64,000 bases of DNA from Holothuria scabra (GCA_037179385.1 CM074193.1:9321547-9385546); one strand, 5' to 3'; numbered from the stretch's first letter, positions 1 to 13,057 are shown. Numbers and translations: made by a program. The notes: generated from the sequence alone by a model not told the origin.

Positions 1-567
1 GGACGACCGCTAAAATTCATCCCTGTATGTTCTTACTAACTTAGGAGTTAGGCATAGCCTACTGTTGCAGTGTAGGCCTAGCCTAGGCCTCTTTTTAGGC
101 CTTAGCCCTTGAACAATGCTGTGTCAGTGTGTGTTATGTTACATGGCCTAAGCTCATTACACTCCACATCACAGCCCTTGCCCTGCTAACGTAAACAATC
201 CTGTCATTAGGCAACCTTGGCCAGGGTCATCATCTCTCACGATCACAAATTCCTATGTTTTCTCACCAAACTTTACACAGATAACCTCTGGTACAGCATC
301 CACCTTTCTGCATAAGCTGTTCACCCAGATTCAATGTTATATTTGGTGTATTTTGCCTCGAAAAATTGAACGTAACACTAACTCAATGCACCATGTTTGC
401 AAGCTTTCGAACGACTAAGTAGTCCTTCTTTGGTCCTACGAAACCACACGCTGACACGCTTGGCTATGCCTTGTGACGTTGTGTACCTGGGCATGCGCTG
501 ACACACTGATGTAAATTTAGTTAATGCTGATATAAATTTCATTAAATGCTATATCATCAATCATGTT
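1..567. other. gene-free flank with TAGGCCTA-type words
   Basis: No open reading frame with a recognisable product and no splice-site series is visible. Bases about 70-110 hold a cluster of overlapping TAGGCCTA-like words that recur throughout the window. I see no other structure here. Confidence 0.5.
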
Positions 568-575
568 GTCATTAC

Positions 576-2537
576 TAGGGCTGTGACGGTTAATCGGTTA
601 GGGTTAACCGGTTAATCGACCGACTCGTCGGTTACTCGTGCGTCATTCCTCTTCATAGATTAACCGTTTTTGTATTGCCAATAACTCAGTCGCCGCGGGG
701 TGGCTTTGTTGGTAAACTGTTACACAAACATCGCGCAACAAACAGTGTCAGTTTCTCACAAATTATCGCTCGAACAATAACTGTAAAAAGAGATTTAAAA
801 TCGGCCGTTAATCCGATTGAACGGATTAATTCCGCGGCAGCTCCCCGAATTAAGTACATTATGATGAGTGACAAGTGGCGCACCCATTGTTACTTTCGTT
901 GGCAGAACTTCGTGTGCTCGTCTTCTAATCCCTTCAATAGCAACACCCAAGCACAACTTTAGAAATTAGCGGCATGGTTGAGAGATTAGCAATTGAAAAG
1001 AAAGCCACAAGACAAGCAGGGAGCTGTAACAAAAGTTACCAAGCCCTGTATTTCTACGGCAATAAAACCTCAGCGAGACCATGATTAGGGCACAAAAGTT
1101 TATTTGAATAAGTCTTCCCACTGTAGCTAATTGAAATATTTTATCATGCTACACCTCCGTAAATTTCATTATTTTTCATTATAGCAGTACCAGTATTTGG
1201 AAAAAAGTGTAACCTGTAAAAATACGATCGTAAGCACCAGGTAATTCCCGCCATTTTGTTGTTTGCCCAATATCATATAAAATGGAACATTCCATGTTGA
1301 CTTTTATGAATAAGCATACGCAGTTCGTTTAACCGACTGGGTTGTAGTTGCGATAATGTACTGTACTGTCAAGTCAACCCTACGATGCACGTAAAAATAG
1401 CGATCTAATTTTTAGAGGTCTTGGACAGCAAAAAATGGACTCGATTAACGTTATCTTATGGTTTCTTTCCGATATAAATATCCCCGTAATTTTGCCACTC
1501 CTTGTCCAAACCTTACCGTTTTGTTTCAAAATAATCAGCAAATGAAATGCACTTAAGTCAGACCCCCGAAAAATCCAAGTACGCAGAGATTTGTGCTGCC
1601 GTTTCTTGGTGAATTTAGCACGGGGCTTGGCCGGCTGCACAGGCGGGCTATGTAAGCCTGTGAAGTGTGATCGTCATAACGCAAACTCAATGGGGAAATT
1701 TGTTCGGAGGTCTGGTATTTTCACACACTAAATCCCATAGGCGATGGCGCGAGTTGTGATTGGCTGGCTCAGAATCAACGTATTTGAACCAATCACGATG
1801 CAGAGGCAATTCAAATTTTGCAATAGATCGTGTGCATATGATGTCATCGAGCAAAACATGGTCCCTTGTTAAGTGGTAGAAACGGATACGCACGCAAGTC
1901 TACTGCATGCATGGGACCACGTGCGTAATTGTTTACGTTCGTAACGACGTCATATGATAACATTCCATAAGTACTACTGTAAATAACTTTACGGTAGGAA
2001 TGCTGGGAATTCCTTAATTTATGCAGGAAAATAGGGCTTGGTTGTGCTGTTTGCGGCTGGTGGGCCGTTTACAGTGCAATTGTACAGATCGCTACTATGA
2101 CACACACGTGAGCGGTGTACATGTATTGAACACTGCATCGCAAGCAAGCTGCATCAAAACAGCGGTGTGGGAGAGTTTCGTGAAATAACTGACAATATAA
2201 CATAGGGTCAGGCAGGAATACAACAGTTGGTGGAATGTTAAAAAGTGCACGTGGTCTGAAGAAAGCTTCAGTAAATGCGGGATGGGTTTTTACTGTAGAA
2301 AGATGATATAAACTCAGGGCAAAATACCAACATTTTTGCCACACACTTACATGGGCGAACATGACTTACGGCGCAATTTTAGACTTGCACTTTCCTGTAC
2401 AAAAGTGATGGTGCTCTTTGGAAATGTTGACTTTTTGTTGTTGTGTGAACATTACGTCATTTTCGGTTAAACGGTTAGCCGCCGGTTAATAAAATCGGTT
2501 AAACGGATAGTGAATTAACCGAAAATGCACAGCCCTA
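576..2537. mobile_element. hAT-like DNA transposon relic, non-autonomous
   Basis: The left end reads TAGGGCTGTGACGGTTAA and the right end closes with GTGCACAGCCCTA, so the outer ten bases form an inverted repeat (TAGGGCTGTG). The subterminal 60-80 bases at both ends are rich in GGTTAA/TTAACC words. The flanks GTCATTAC (568-575) and ATCATTAC (2538-2545) match at 7 of 8 bases, the 8-bp target duplication typical of the hAT superfamily. Internal reading frames are short (under 100 codons) and do not resemble a transposase. The outer TIR is shared with the smaller MITEs at 22019, 27613 and 40476. Confidence 0.75.
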
Positions 2538-2545
2538 ATCATTAC

Positions 2546-3062
2546 TGATTAGAAAGTAAAAAAAAACGACCATTGTGCCAATTTTTTCACTTATTTTGTT
2601 CCCAAAATAATGCTTTTCATTACAAACGTTAGAATGGATTCCTGAGTTTTCCACTACTTCCGCGAAACCCCACAAGCGGTTGTACAACTGAGTTACAAGC
2701 GCTGCCTTACAAATTGTACGGCAGGGCGTGGAATTTGAGACAGGGCATGTCAGTGTGTGTCAGCGCGCGGAAGTGGGACCCGTCGTCTTCGTAATATCCA
2801 CTTTGGGGTCAAAGGTCATACCAGGGGTTTCCACTTATTCAAAAAGTTTTCACACTTGGAGAAATTTTGACAAATTTTCAACAATTTCAAAAACATTTAG
2901 AAGCTTCAAATACAAACAAACAACAATTTTTCATATGAAATTTGCATTCATTAGGTGGAATGATCGTTAAAGTTATCGATTTGGTGAAATGGTTACAAAT
3001 TTCTAGGAATGATTTTTTGACTATTTGCAAGTTCATGTAGAAACACTAAATTGTACGAGGGT
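2546..3062. other. no gene or element recognised
   Basis: AT-rich sequence. A single GGGTCAAAGGTCA (DR1-like) word lies near 2807. No coding feature is supported. Confidence 0.4.
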
Positions 3063-4140
3063 TCTTCAAATGCTCAACTCGGCCCGATCATCTCGGCCCC
3101 TGGACAACTCTGCCACCTAGACATCTCGGCCCCTGGACAACTCGGCCCTTGGACAACTCGGCCACCAAGACAACTTGGCCCCTCAGACAACTAGGCTACC
3201 ATTCGATAAGCACTACCCTTATTAATATTAGTATTAACCTTAAGAAGTACAAGTATTTTCTTGCTTAGTAGTACTTAACTATCGTATATTCAATGTACTA
3301 ACTTGAAACCAAGTGTTTTTTCTCTTGTAAACTATTTCACATTTGAAGAGGAAAAATGTTGTCACATGACTCTCATTTGAACAGTCAATCAAGTTAAAGA
3401 AGGGTAGAAGGCAAACCATCTGACATTATCATGTAGTCAATGAACCTTGCACATTTTTTAGGAAAGGTCCGAAATCAACCTGCGGATTTCATGCCGAAGA
3501 TATATTAGGCTTTTCATGAACTTGAAGGAAGTCGGGGTTGAATTTAACAAGATTGGCCATTAGTATGACCAAGCTTCCAGAAGACTGCTATTACGTCCAT
3601 TGAAGGACAGGGAGTACGTACGTGACCAACGTCACGGCCCTTTAGACCATTTACATCATTGGAGAGTTATATATGGCTCTATTCTAGACTGGATGAAAAG
3701 AACAGATACATGCACGAACTTAGCCAAAAGGCGGAGAAGCAATTAGGACTCTGTACATACTAAGTACCACGCGTTCTGGCCCCTTTAAAGAGAGGATTCG
3801 AATGACATGGAATGAATCGATTTTGTCAAATTAAAAAAAAAATAAGTGTAAGAAATGTGATTCATTTTCAAATATTTCCACTTATATTTTCGAAATTAGG
3901 TTTCCTTTGAGCAATGTCTTCAAGCTGAAGGTTAGGCTGTGCAAATTTCCTCAAGAATACAATCTCACAATTCACTTAATACAGCATGTCAATGTCTAAG
4001 ATGTCTCGGTGACCGAGTTGTAGTCAGGGGCCGAGATGTCTCAGGGGCCGAGTTGTCCAGGGGCCGAGATGTCTCAGGGGCCCAGTTGTCCAGGGGCCGG
4101 ATGTCGGGGCCGAGTTGTCTCAGGGGCCGAGTTGACGGGA
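3063..4140. mobile_element. foldback element with iterated CAACTCGGCCCC arms
   Basis: The left arm (about 3063-3197) is a run of degenerate repeats of 15-17 bases such as GACAACTCGGCCCCTG. The right arm (about 4005-4140) holds the reverse complement, CAGGGGCCGAGTTGTC, also iterated. The arms enclose about 800 bp of AT-rich sequence with no gene. Inverted arms made of short tandem repeats are characteristic of foldback transposons. I found no certain target duplication. Two overlapping short frames in the right arm are products of the repeat, not genes. Confidence 0.7.
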
Positions 4141-5036
4141 CACCCTTCAAACAAAGGAGTTTCTAACCAGAATCGAAGTGTCATTTTACTGCATTTTGAC
4201 CTCAGACTGTCCATGAAAGCCGATTTATTGGTAACTTTTCGATTGGGAGTCACTTGTACATCTTTTTTTAAGTAATATAAGTTTGATGTGTGTAATATTT
4301 AACAGTTTAGATCGCATTTTGTTCTGAAAGCCTAATGACTTGAATGTTTGTGTTAGCGGGGCAAGGGCTGTGATGTGGAGTGTAATTTGTTTATAAATTT
4401 GCATACTTTTAGGAACCAACGTACAAAAAAACATCGATTGGCATCTTCGAACGGGAGCATTTCAGTTTGCTGTATTTTCTTGGCTTCAAAGCATCATCTT
4501 GTTACAGAGAGTACTGGCTAAGCTTAGCGCCACCACTGGTTGGCGCGGAGTGTAGGAAAAACTTGCCAAAGTCAGCCCCTCAGTTGGCCGGCATTTTCCA
4601 GACTTGTACGCAAAATCTAACAAATTGTTACCTTCTTTTGTCGTTCGCAATAAAATACGGTAATCACTTCAAAGTATGCCTTTTCAAAAAACTGCAGAGA
4701 GATGAGAGAGTTAAGAAATACTTTGACCTGAAAAATATTATTTTTCTCGTAAGACTATCTTAGCAAAGCGCCACCATTAGTTAGCACGGAGTGTAGAGAA
4801 ATTTCAAAAATTCACACCTCTCAAATGACCAGAAATAGCATTTTCCAGACTTAAACAAAGAATTTAACTAGTCGCTATTTTCGTTTGTCGTTTGCATTAA
4901 AAATGATCACTTCATAAAGTTTGCAAACTGCAAAGCCTGATAAGAAACTTATTAAAACATACTTTGACCCGAAAAATATGTTACACCTCTATTATACAAA
5001 TGGTCTTGATTCTTTTTGGGGAAACTGTGCAACTCA
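4141..5036. other. no gene recognised; weak internal duplication
   Basis: Two related stretches of about 270 bp (about 4505-4760 and 4757-5000) share words such as GCGCCACCA, TTTTCCAGACTT and CTTTGACC followed by AAAAATAT. They look like a diverged tandem duplication of unknown origin. Confidence 0.4.
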
Positions 5037-5044
5037 ATGGAAAA

Positions 5045-7981
5045 TAGGGTTTCACGGTACCACTGATAATTGGTACCGTCGGTACCGCCACAAATGGTAC
5101 CGGTATTACCGTAGTACCGGTACCTTAAGAGTAAAAAAGTAGGATTTTTATCACATGCAAAATATCCGTAAAAATACCATGCATTGACATAAGTGAAGTC
5201 TTCTGATAATCCCTGCCTCCCGTTTCAGTATTTTTTATAACATTTAGTCACCCCCCACTAAACAAATCAGTAAACAAAAAAAGAAATAACCTCTCTGCAA
5301 ATTTAGCGTCTGATTATTTCGGGATACACAATAAATCAGCGCTGCACGTCCGCAACGGAGCTAGACCCCACAAGATGACAAGAGCACTCAGGATTGTAAT
5401 GAAGATTGCAAAAACAATTTCTGCAAATAATAACAACCCCCCTCCTAAAGTATAACCAAAAGTTATTAAGTAGAACTTTACAAAAATATTTCCATAAAAG
5501 ACTGATTCATCAAGCTTTTTTCCCGCCGAGTTATCGCTATCAAAACTAAATCAAAGTGCTTCAAGATTGAATTTACGAATGCATCATGCAGCAATCCGTT
5601 GTACAATAACACAAAGCAAGTGAGTTGATCAGTTGAACTGAACACGCGAGCCAATGATTTAAGCAGGATTTACTTTGTGTTCAGTCCCATTGCTGCACCG
5701 TGTTACAGTAATTTCTGAAAGAACGTTCGTTGCGTTCGTACGAAAGTTTTTCTCCCACAGACATAGACAGTGGACGTTATGGAATGGTCCCACTGAATCA
5801 CTGTGTTAAAATCAGAAATCGTTGATGCAACGTTCATGTCAGAGCTTGCAATGCTATGATTCTTTGCCTGCTTACAACGAATTTCGCACTCGTATAATGT
5901 GTGCTATCGTAATCAAAGTGAATTCTATCAATCAACGCATGGTATCTATTCGCAGTACACCATGTGAAAGCATTTGCTGATGAGCAGGGGTCGTTCGGGG
6001 TTGCGCAGAATGTCAAAAGAAAGCAAGGGCCCTGTTAGTGTGGAAGGTACTAGTTCTGCGAAAGTAACGTTAAACAGCACTTTCCGAAATTCGTAGGGGG
6101 ATTTGTGACTGAAATAGCGCAAAACGATTATCAAGTGAATGTTCCCTGTTTGTATTGCAATCCTTAGAGACACGGCGCATTTATCAAATGGGTTTTTGTT
6201 TCATTCAAGTATCATTCAAATACAATGCTTTATTTTTGAGAACAGATTTTTACCGCAAAGTTGACTAATAAATCGTGTCCGTCTAAATACACTAGGCGCG
6301 GACGAAGCTAGCGCTGGCAGGGATCGTTCTGAGATTGCGCAGAATGTCGATAGACAGCAAGTTCCTTTTTAGTGTGGATGGTGCTAGTTCTGTGAAAGTA
6401 ACATTAAACAGCACTTTCTGAAATTCGTAGGGGGATTTGTGACTGAAGTAGCGCAAAACGATTATCAAGTGAATGTTCCCTGTTTGTATTGCAATCCTTA
6501 GAGACACGGCGCATTTATGAAATGGGTTTTTGTTTCATTCAAGTATCATTCAAATTCAATGCTTTATTTTTGAGAAAAGATTTTTACCGCAAAGTTGACT
6601 AATCGTGCCCGTCTTAATACACAATGTGAAGGCGCGGACGAAGCTAGCGCTGGTAGGGATCGTTCTGAGATTGCACAGAATGTGGATAGAAAGCAAGTTC
6701 CTTTTTAGTGTGGATGGTGCAAGTTCTGCGAAAGTAACATTAAACAGCACTTTCCGAAATTCGTAGGGGGATTTGTGACTGAAATAGCGCAAAACGATTA
6801 TCAAGTGAATGTTCCCTGTTTGTATTGCAATCCTTAGAGACACGGCGCACTTATCAAATGGGTTTTTGTTTCATTCAAGTATCATTCAAATTCAATGCTT
6901 AATTTTTGAGAAAAGATTTTTACCGCAAAGTTGACTAATTGTGTCCGTCTAAATACACTAGGCGCGGACGAAGCTAGCGCTGGCAGGGATCGTTCTGAGA
7001 TTGTGCAGAATGTCGATAGAAAGCAAGTTCCTTTTTAGTGTGGATGGTGCTAGTTCTGCAAAAGTAACGTTAAACAGCACTTCCGGAAATTCGTAGGGGG
7101 ATTTGTGACTGAAATGGTGCGAAATGATTATCAAGTGACTATTCCCTGTTTATATTTGAGACACGGGGTATTTATCAAATGGACGTTTGTTACATTTTAG
7201 TACTTTATCAAAGTTGACTAATCGTGTCCGTCTAAATACACAATGTGAAGGCGCGGACGAAGCTAGCGCTGGCAGTAATCGTTCTGAGATTGCGCAGAAT
7301 GTCGGTAGAAAGCAAGTTCCTTTTTAGTGTGGATGGTGCTAGTTCTGTGAAAGTAACATTAAACAGCACTTTCCGAAATTCATAGGGGGATTTGTGACTG
7401 AAGTAGCGCAAAACGATTATCAAGTGAATGTTCCCTATTTGTATTGCAATCCTTAGAGACACGGCGCACTTATCAAATGGGTTTTTGTTTCATTCAAGTA
7501 TCATTCAAATTCAATGCTTTATTTTTGAGAAAAGATTTTTACCGCAAAGTTGACTAATCGTGCCCGTCTTAATACACAATGTGAAGGCGAGGACGAAGCT
7601 AGCGCTGGTAGGGATCGTTCTGAGATTGCACAGAATGTGGATAGAAAGCAAGTTCCTTTTTAGTGTGGATGGTGCTAGTTCTGCGAAAGTAACGTTAAAC
7701 GGCAATTTCCGAAATTCTTAGGGGGGATTTGTGACTGAAATGGTGCGAAATGATTATCAAGTGACTATTCCCTGTTTATATTTGAGACACGGGGCATTTA
7801 TCAAAGGGACGTTTGTTACATTTTAGTATCATTCTAATTTTTAATGCTATAATTTTGAGAAAAGATTGTTGAGTACCGGGTCTCTACGATACTTTGGTTC
7901 CTTTAGGTTGTTGGTACCGTACCGTACCAGTACCGGTTCGTACCGGTACTTATGGAAATACCGGTATACCGTGAAACCTTA
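5045..7981. mobile_element. hAT-like element with GGTACC-rich ends and an internal satellite
   Basis: The terminal inverted repeats are TAGGGTTTCACGGTA on the left and TACCGTGAAACCTTA on the right, with one mismatch in 15. Both subterminal zones (5052-5125 and 7870-7970) are packed with GGTACC/CCGGTA words. Flanks ATGGAAAA (5037-5044) and ACGGAAAA (7982-7989) match at 7 of 8, a hAT-size target duplication. Most of the interior is the tandem array at 5985-7860. No transposase frame is seen, so the element is non-autonomous. Confidence 0.75.
5985..7860. repeat. satellite-like array, about six monomers of 307-336 bp
   Basis: The anchor GAGACACGGCGCA or its variant GAGACACGGGG recurs at about 6168, 6502, 6838, 7148, 7456 and 7783. 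A second anchor, GGACGAAGCTAGCGCTGG, recurs at about 6300, 6636, 6965, 7255 and 7591. The monomers are close copies and produce near-identical minus-strand frames of 64-97 codons. Because these frames differ in start, end and integrity between monomers, I treat them as repeat shadows rather than a protein family. Confidence 0.8.
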
Positions 7982-7989
7982 ACGGAAAA

Positions 7990-10900
7990 TATGCTAATGC
8001 TTCTCTATTGTGACTTTTGGCTAAATTTAAGATCTGCTGATTTGATGAAATCGTCTGCGACTACCTGAACTCCCGACTGTTGATGATTTAACCCCTAGCA
8101 CCTCTTGCATGATAAATGGCAAACTTTTGTTCACCACACCTGAACCCTCCGCTTCCATGTCCCCATCACTTACGTCTATGCTGGCCGGGGAGGGAGCTGT
8201 TATTTTCCAAATAACAGCTCCCTGTTCTTATAAAGTAGATGTCCTCAGAGGCAATTGGTGCCTCCAGCTTGTTACAGAGTCTACTTTTTCAAGTAAAATT
8301 TTAAATTTAACAAAATTCGCCTATTTTTAGGAATTAAAAAAAAGGGCATAACTGAGGAGGCCTTGCAGAGACAATCCTTCCCCCCATAAAATATGTGTTT
8401 GTAAAGTATAAATTTTAAGGATCTGAAAAAAATGGCATCCGAACCCCCCCCCCCTCCTCTTCGTATGCCACTGCAAATACACTTCCTTTGGATTTGTGTT
8501 GTTTGACCTTTCAATTATATTCGTCTAAAAATGGAGTTGGCCCCTTACTCGATGTTTATCAAATGGCCTTTAGTGGTACATTCCCCACTGAAAAATTTAG
8601 GGAGGAGATGTGGACTGTCCCGCGATCCCTTGCTTCTGCCACCTACGGGTCATAGTTCTCTGGTTTTGAGGAGCAGTGTTCCTAATGATTTCTTCCATTC
8701 ATGCTGTGAGGTTGCATGGATGCAACATAACGTCTGTACAGGTATATGAATGCCTAAGTGTCCGTAAATTTAATTTGCAAATTATTAATTTTCCTAATAG
8801 GTTCGAAATTCATCAATAATATATTTTTCAACATTTTGTCCAATTTCTGGTATCACTTTGGCTTGTTGATGATGGAACGATTTGACAACGGCAGACTTGC
8901 AACACGTTGTATCTGCTTTCTTTCTGTGGCTTGAGGTTTTAAGGTCTATTAACAAGCAGGCAAAAAGAAGGTTCCAGGTAGGAATATGGTAATGATAATT
9001 TTACTCCTGTCTTCCCTTTTAGGATAGTCTTCCTTCCAAAACCAAAATGAACAAATTTATCGACAAATCAAGAAATGAGTTTTGCAGTGCAAAAATCAGG
9101 TTCTAACCCAATCCATTTCAACAATCTTTAATCAGACTCGCCAGCAGGCCCACAGCCAGAGTATTCAATATGGGAAGCACATGACTGGACTTTCTCTGGC
9201 CTAAGGGAGGGTCTAAGAGGAGTGATCATCTCCCAATTAACATGTTTGTCTGTTTCAAGGACTTAACAGTAGATGCAAAATGGATGCGAGTTTTTACATT
9301 TTCTCCCCCTAGTCCAAAATGGCTGGTCTCAAAATAAAACTTAATAAAGACGTACAATTGAACTTTTTTTAGGCACATACCCACATGGGCTACAACCTTG
9401 CTAGACAGGTGTGCAACTGAGAATCAGATCCTGTTGATTAATGCCAATGTAACAGTCTTCCCTCCAGCTTTGTCATAGCCTTAGAAAAAGCTGCAATGAA
9501 ACTTTCCTGAAGGATTCACATGTAATGAAAGGTTGTAGAATTATTAAAACAAGGGAAAAAGGAAACAAACCTTTCCCAAAAAAGGCCCATGTATCTTCCA
9601 TATTTTAAAAAAAAGGGTCACATCAATTAGGTTTATCTGCATTTCACAACAATTATAGCCAACCAGTATGTTGTCTATTTCCACAAGCTCTAGTACCCAG
9701 TACTAGACTTTATTTTCTCCCAGTTACATGTCCCGTTTCCAACATTGCATCAAAAATTTAGTGTCACTGAAAAGATTAAATGTTGAATTGTGTTAATATT
9801 TAACTGTGTGATTTGTGCATGCCTTTAGTCAATGTTCATCACCTTGTACTGAAAGCATAGTCAGTGAACACCCCCTGACCATATGTAGGCCCACCCCTCA
9901 CTATCCTTCAATATCTGCCAAATCCCAGGAAATCCTTCATACATCCATTTTACTGTTCTCCAGTTGTCATGCTCTTCTTTCTAGGCTTGATGTGTAATTT
10001 GGGGCATCACTGCCAAGTGCATACATGCAAACAAGAGTACTATAGTTGGCTACTAAGGATAATGCTTGTTTTGCAGCTGATCTTCTGTTCTGGAATCTGT
10101 AGATAGAATCACAAAGAAGTCACTGTTCCCCTCTAATGACAACAAGGGTCCAAAATTGGAGCAAACTGGCCTCCATGTTAATAAGACAATATAAAACAGA
10201 GAAGATGCACATGTATCCTTTGTTGTATTGGCACTAAAGGAGAACCTGTCAACTTTCTACACCTTAGGGGCACTGAGACTAAGAAGGACTTAAAAAAGGG
10301 CACAAAGCCAGCATTACACTCCTTATTTTTATTATTCGTTCGTTCCTTCGTTCATTTATTTATTTGGGAGGGGAGGAGGGGCATCAGCTTTACTCACTAG
10401 TAGAGGACCTTAGCTGAAGAGGTAGAGAAGAGCAAATCTACAGCCTTACAACACCTGTGTATTGAATTTTGTTTTTATGTATATTAATGTATATTGCGAT
10501 CCAACAAAAAAGGATATTTTCGGAACCAAAACAAAGAGGAAGTCCTCAGACTATTCCTGCATACTTTTTAAGTGATGGTGTCTCCCTTTTATATATTCCA
10601 GTGAGGTCTGAAAAATAAAAAAAAAATATGATGCCAAACAAAGCAGGCTGGCCAAACTGTGACATGCTGATACACCACAAGTCATAGCCTCTAAGCATTG
10701 CCATTAAGTTCCAAGTGTTACCCTGATCTCTCTGTTCTTGTCGTGTACAGTGAACAAATGAAATTATTCCCTGGAAAGTCTGTCTACAAAGCATTAGGTC
10801 ATGCCCACTTGGTTACCATCCCTTTATTTCTATGCAATGTCAAGTTAGCAACGGTGGACTGTACTACCTATCAGTAAATCAGTAACGTCAAGCTTTTAAC

Positions 10901-11715
10901 TCAGTTGGGGTATGAGAATAGCCTAACGTATTAAACATTTTAGGCACAATTCCTTTTCAATGGGGTACCAGTACAGACCTATAGACAGCCTTATGAATTC
11001 ATCTTTTCAGGAGAATATGACACAGTCTATATAGGGATACACAGTCTGAATAAATCGATTATCATGAAGTAAAAGGCTTCTGACTCAGCAGCTTCAACAA
11101 GGCTGTGCATAACATGAGACCATACTGTATTAAACTGAGTTTTATAACCTGGGGTGAATTGCAATATGACTTGACTAATGGAGCTTAATATCCATTAGCC
11201 ACCAATCCCAACAAAGTGTTAGCTAGGACTACTGTAGCCTAGACAGTATTCTAAAGGCCATAGCCAAAGCTGTGACAACTTTACTCTTTCACAATTTTCA
11301 GACAAAGTACTGTACAGTGTACTGCACTCCTCTTTCATGCACTAAATTTCAGATCAACTCTTAAGCAATAACAGAGTGAGGCTATGAAGCTTATCATATT
11401 AACAGTCCCAGGGTTGTAATATACAGTATACTTTGAATCATAACAGAAGGTTTGAAATTGTTTTCATGTCCAAGAAGACAGTCACTGCAACTAGTTCACA
11501 TTGTATTTCCACAATATTTCTGTCTGTTATTTCAATGGAAATAAGAGGTACAGTATGGCAAGATCCTAGGCAGGCCTACGTGTAAGCCAAATGGAGGGAA
11601 CAAGTGTGTGAGATCTATGCCTATATGTTGTCTAGCCGGGCAAACTTGTGCTATAGCAGTGTTCTCTGCTGATTCAATTTTTGGGGTGCTTCAAACATTG
11701 ATGTTGTTGTATAGT
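7990..11715. other. gene-free interval
   Basis: The longest reading frames are about 80 codons and none is recognisable. It contains the hairpins at 8192-8287, a pyrimidine-rich patch near 8440-8465, and a TTCG/TTTA simple-sequence stretch near 10320-10380. I see no exon chain. Confidence 0.45.
8192..8287. other. perfect 14-bp hairpin followed by a second stem
   Basis: GGGAGCTGTTATTT at 8192-8205 pairs perfectly with AAATAACAGCTCCC at 8209-8222 across a 3-base loop. Immediately downstream, AAAGTAGA (about 8233) pairs with TCTACTTT (about 8279), and inside that pair GAGGCA pairs with TGCCTC around an ATTGG loop. The stems are too short for a typical microRNA precursor. A cruciform or the trace of a foldback insertion is possible. 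Confidence 0.6.
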
Positions 11716-11786
11716 TTTAGCGCTTTGAGACTTCTTGTGTAAGGCGCTATATAAGAACTGTTATATTATTATTATTATTATTATTG
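11716..11786 (+). repeat. SINE/retroposon 3' tail with ATT microsatellite
   Basis: TTTAGCGCTTTGAGA, then AAGGCGCTATATAAG, then a (TTA)n run. This order (GCGCTTTGAGA, GGCGCTATATAA, TTATTA tract) is a frequent 3' end of short retroposons in marine invertebrates. Only the tail is evident. Confidence 0.5.
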
Positions 11787-12183
11787 AAGGTTAGGGGGCT
11801 ACGTAAACACTGTCATGGAAAGTGGACCAAAGATGGAGGATGTCTTTCTTTGGAAAATGTTTGCTAAAATCAATGTCTGAAATGTAAATACAGAAACTTT
11901 AGGCTATTTGCTTCCTTTCTGGGCTTTCACTTAATGAGAAACTGTTCTGTTAATCATTATTCAATGTGCACACTGATATTGGGCCTCTGTTTTAAGGTTT
12001 CAAATTGATACTGTAGCATTTGTCTGGGTGGCTCCACTTTTTGTGCAATGGCACATTTTTGGATCGGGTGCTAGAACACCTTTGCATATTTTGTGCAGGT
12101 GTTGCTCACAGACAAAACACCTAGGCTTGTAGGCCTTGCTTGATGTTACAGAAGGTTCTTTCAGACTAAATTGGTGTCATTTT

Positions 12184-13057
12184 TGGTTCCTTGCGGTAGC
12201 AAAGGAACCTATGTAGTCAGGTTGGCGTGTGTGTGTGTTTATGTGTGTGTGTGACACTTGCTTCGGTGTGTGTGTGTGTGACACTTGCTTCGGTACACTC
12301 TAACTCAACAAGGGAAGGTTGGATGGAACTTGGATTTGGTACATAGATTCGTCATTAGGAGAAGGTGTGCCCTATCGTTTTTGGTGGAGGTCAAAGGTCA
12401 TTTGGGGTCACCAGAGGTCAAAAACTAAAATCCTTCTCAACATGATATTTCTAGTTAGGAAACTTGGATAGATGTCATACTTGGTGTGTGGATGTGTTAA
12501 ACTGGTCTCTCTGCCAGTTGAAGCAATGCATGGATTATACAGTATGTCTCTTTAATGCTGCTGTGATCTGTGGGGTAACATAATCCTCATTCTATTATCA
12601 CACTTCATTAATCACCTGCTTTCTGCTCTACTGCTGAATAAACCCTGTTTTCTGTGTAGAGGTAGCAAACAGGACAAATGGTAGATTGTTTTAAAGTAAT
12701 AGCAAGTTTTATTTGAGAGCAGGTAAAAATAACTTGTGAGAGAAATACAAAGGGTGTTTTTCTCTCTCTGACCACATTGTGTATCATTTATTGGTGATAA
12801 TATCAAGTTTGATTATAAGCATAAATACATATGGAAATGAGGTAGTGTTTTTGAAGGATCACCAAGCATTACAAAAGTTGAATGTTAGTAAGGCCACAAA
12901 AGTTTAATCATTGATTTCATGTGATATTAGTACTAAAATACCCCTTGTGAAGATATTACAAACATTGACTTTGAGCTTTTGCTTAGCTCTATTCCACAGA
13001 CTGGCTGTACAGTTCTTATAATATCCAGCAAGGAACCATAGTGCCCATTGGGCTCTT
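12184..13057 (+). mobile_element. satellite-bearing element type II, Helentron/HINE-like architecture
   Basis: The left end is a hairpin (GGTTCCTTGC, loop GGTA, GCAAAGGAACC), followed by GT-rich microsatellites (12229-12275). An AGGTCA-rich segment follows at about 12340-12430 with a perfect AGGTCAAAGGTCA, then unique sequence. The right end is GCAAGGAACC plus ATAGTGCCCATTGGGCTCTT, so the two ends form a short inverted repeat (GGTTCCTTGC/GCAAGGAACC). A longer inverse copy lies at 55011-56253. A hairpin near one end, short sub-terminal inverted repeats, a central repeat and no target duplication fit non-autonomous Helentrons (HINEs). That class assignment is inferred. Confidence 0.6.

Noticed and set aside
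675..962. 95-codon frame inside the hAT-like element
   Set aside because: No transposase motif (no BED finger, no hAT dimerisation block). It overlaps an opposite-strand frame of similar quality, so it is most likely chance.
5946..7705. Repeated minus-strand frames starting MSLRIAIQTGNIHL
   Set aside because: They are copies of one satellite monomer, vary in length and integrity, and lack splice or start context. The repetition explains the shared sequence.
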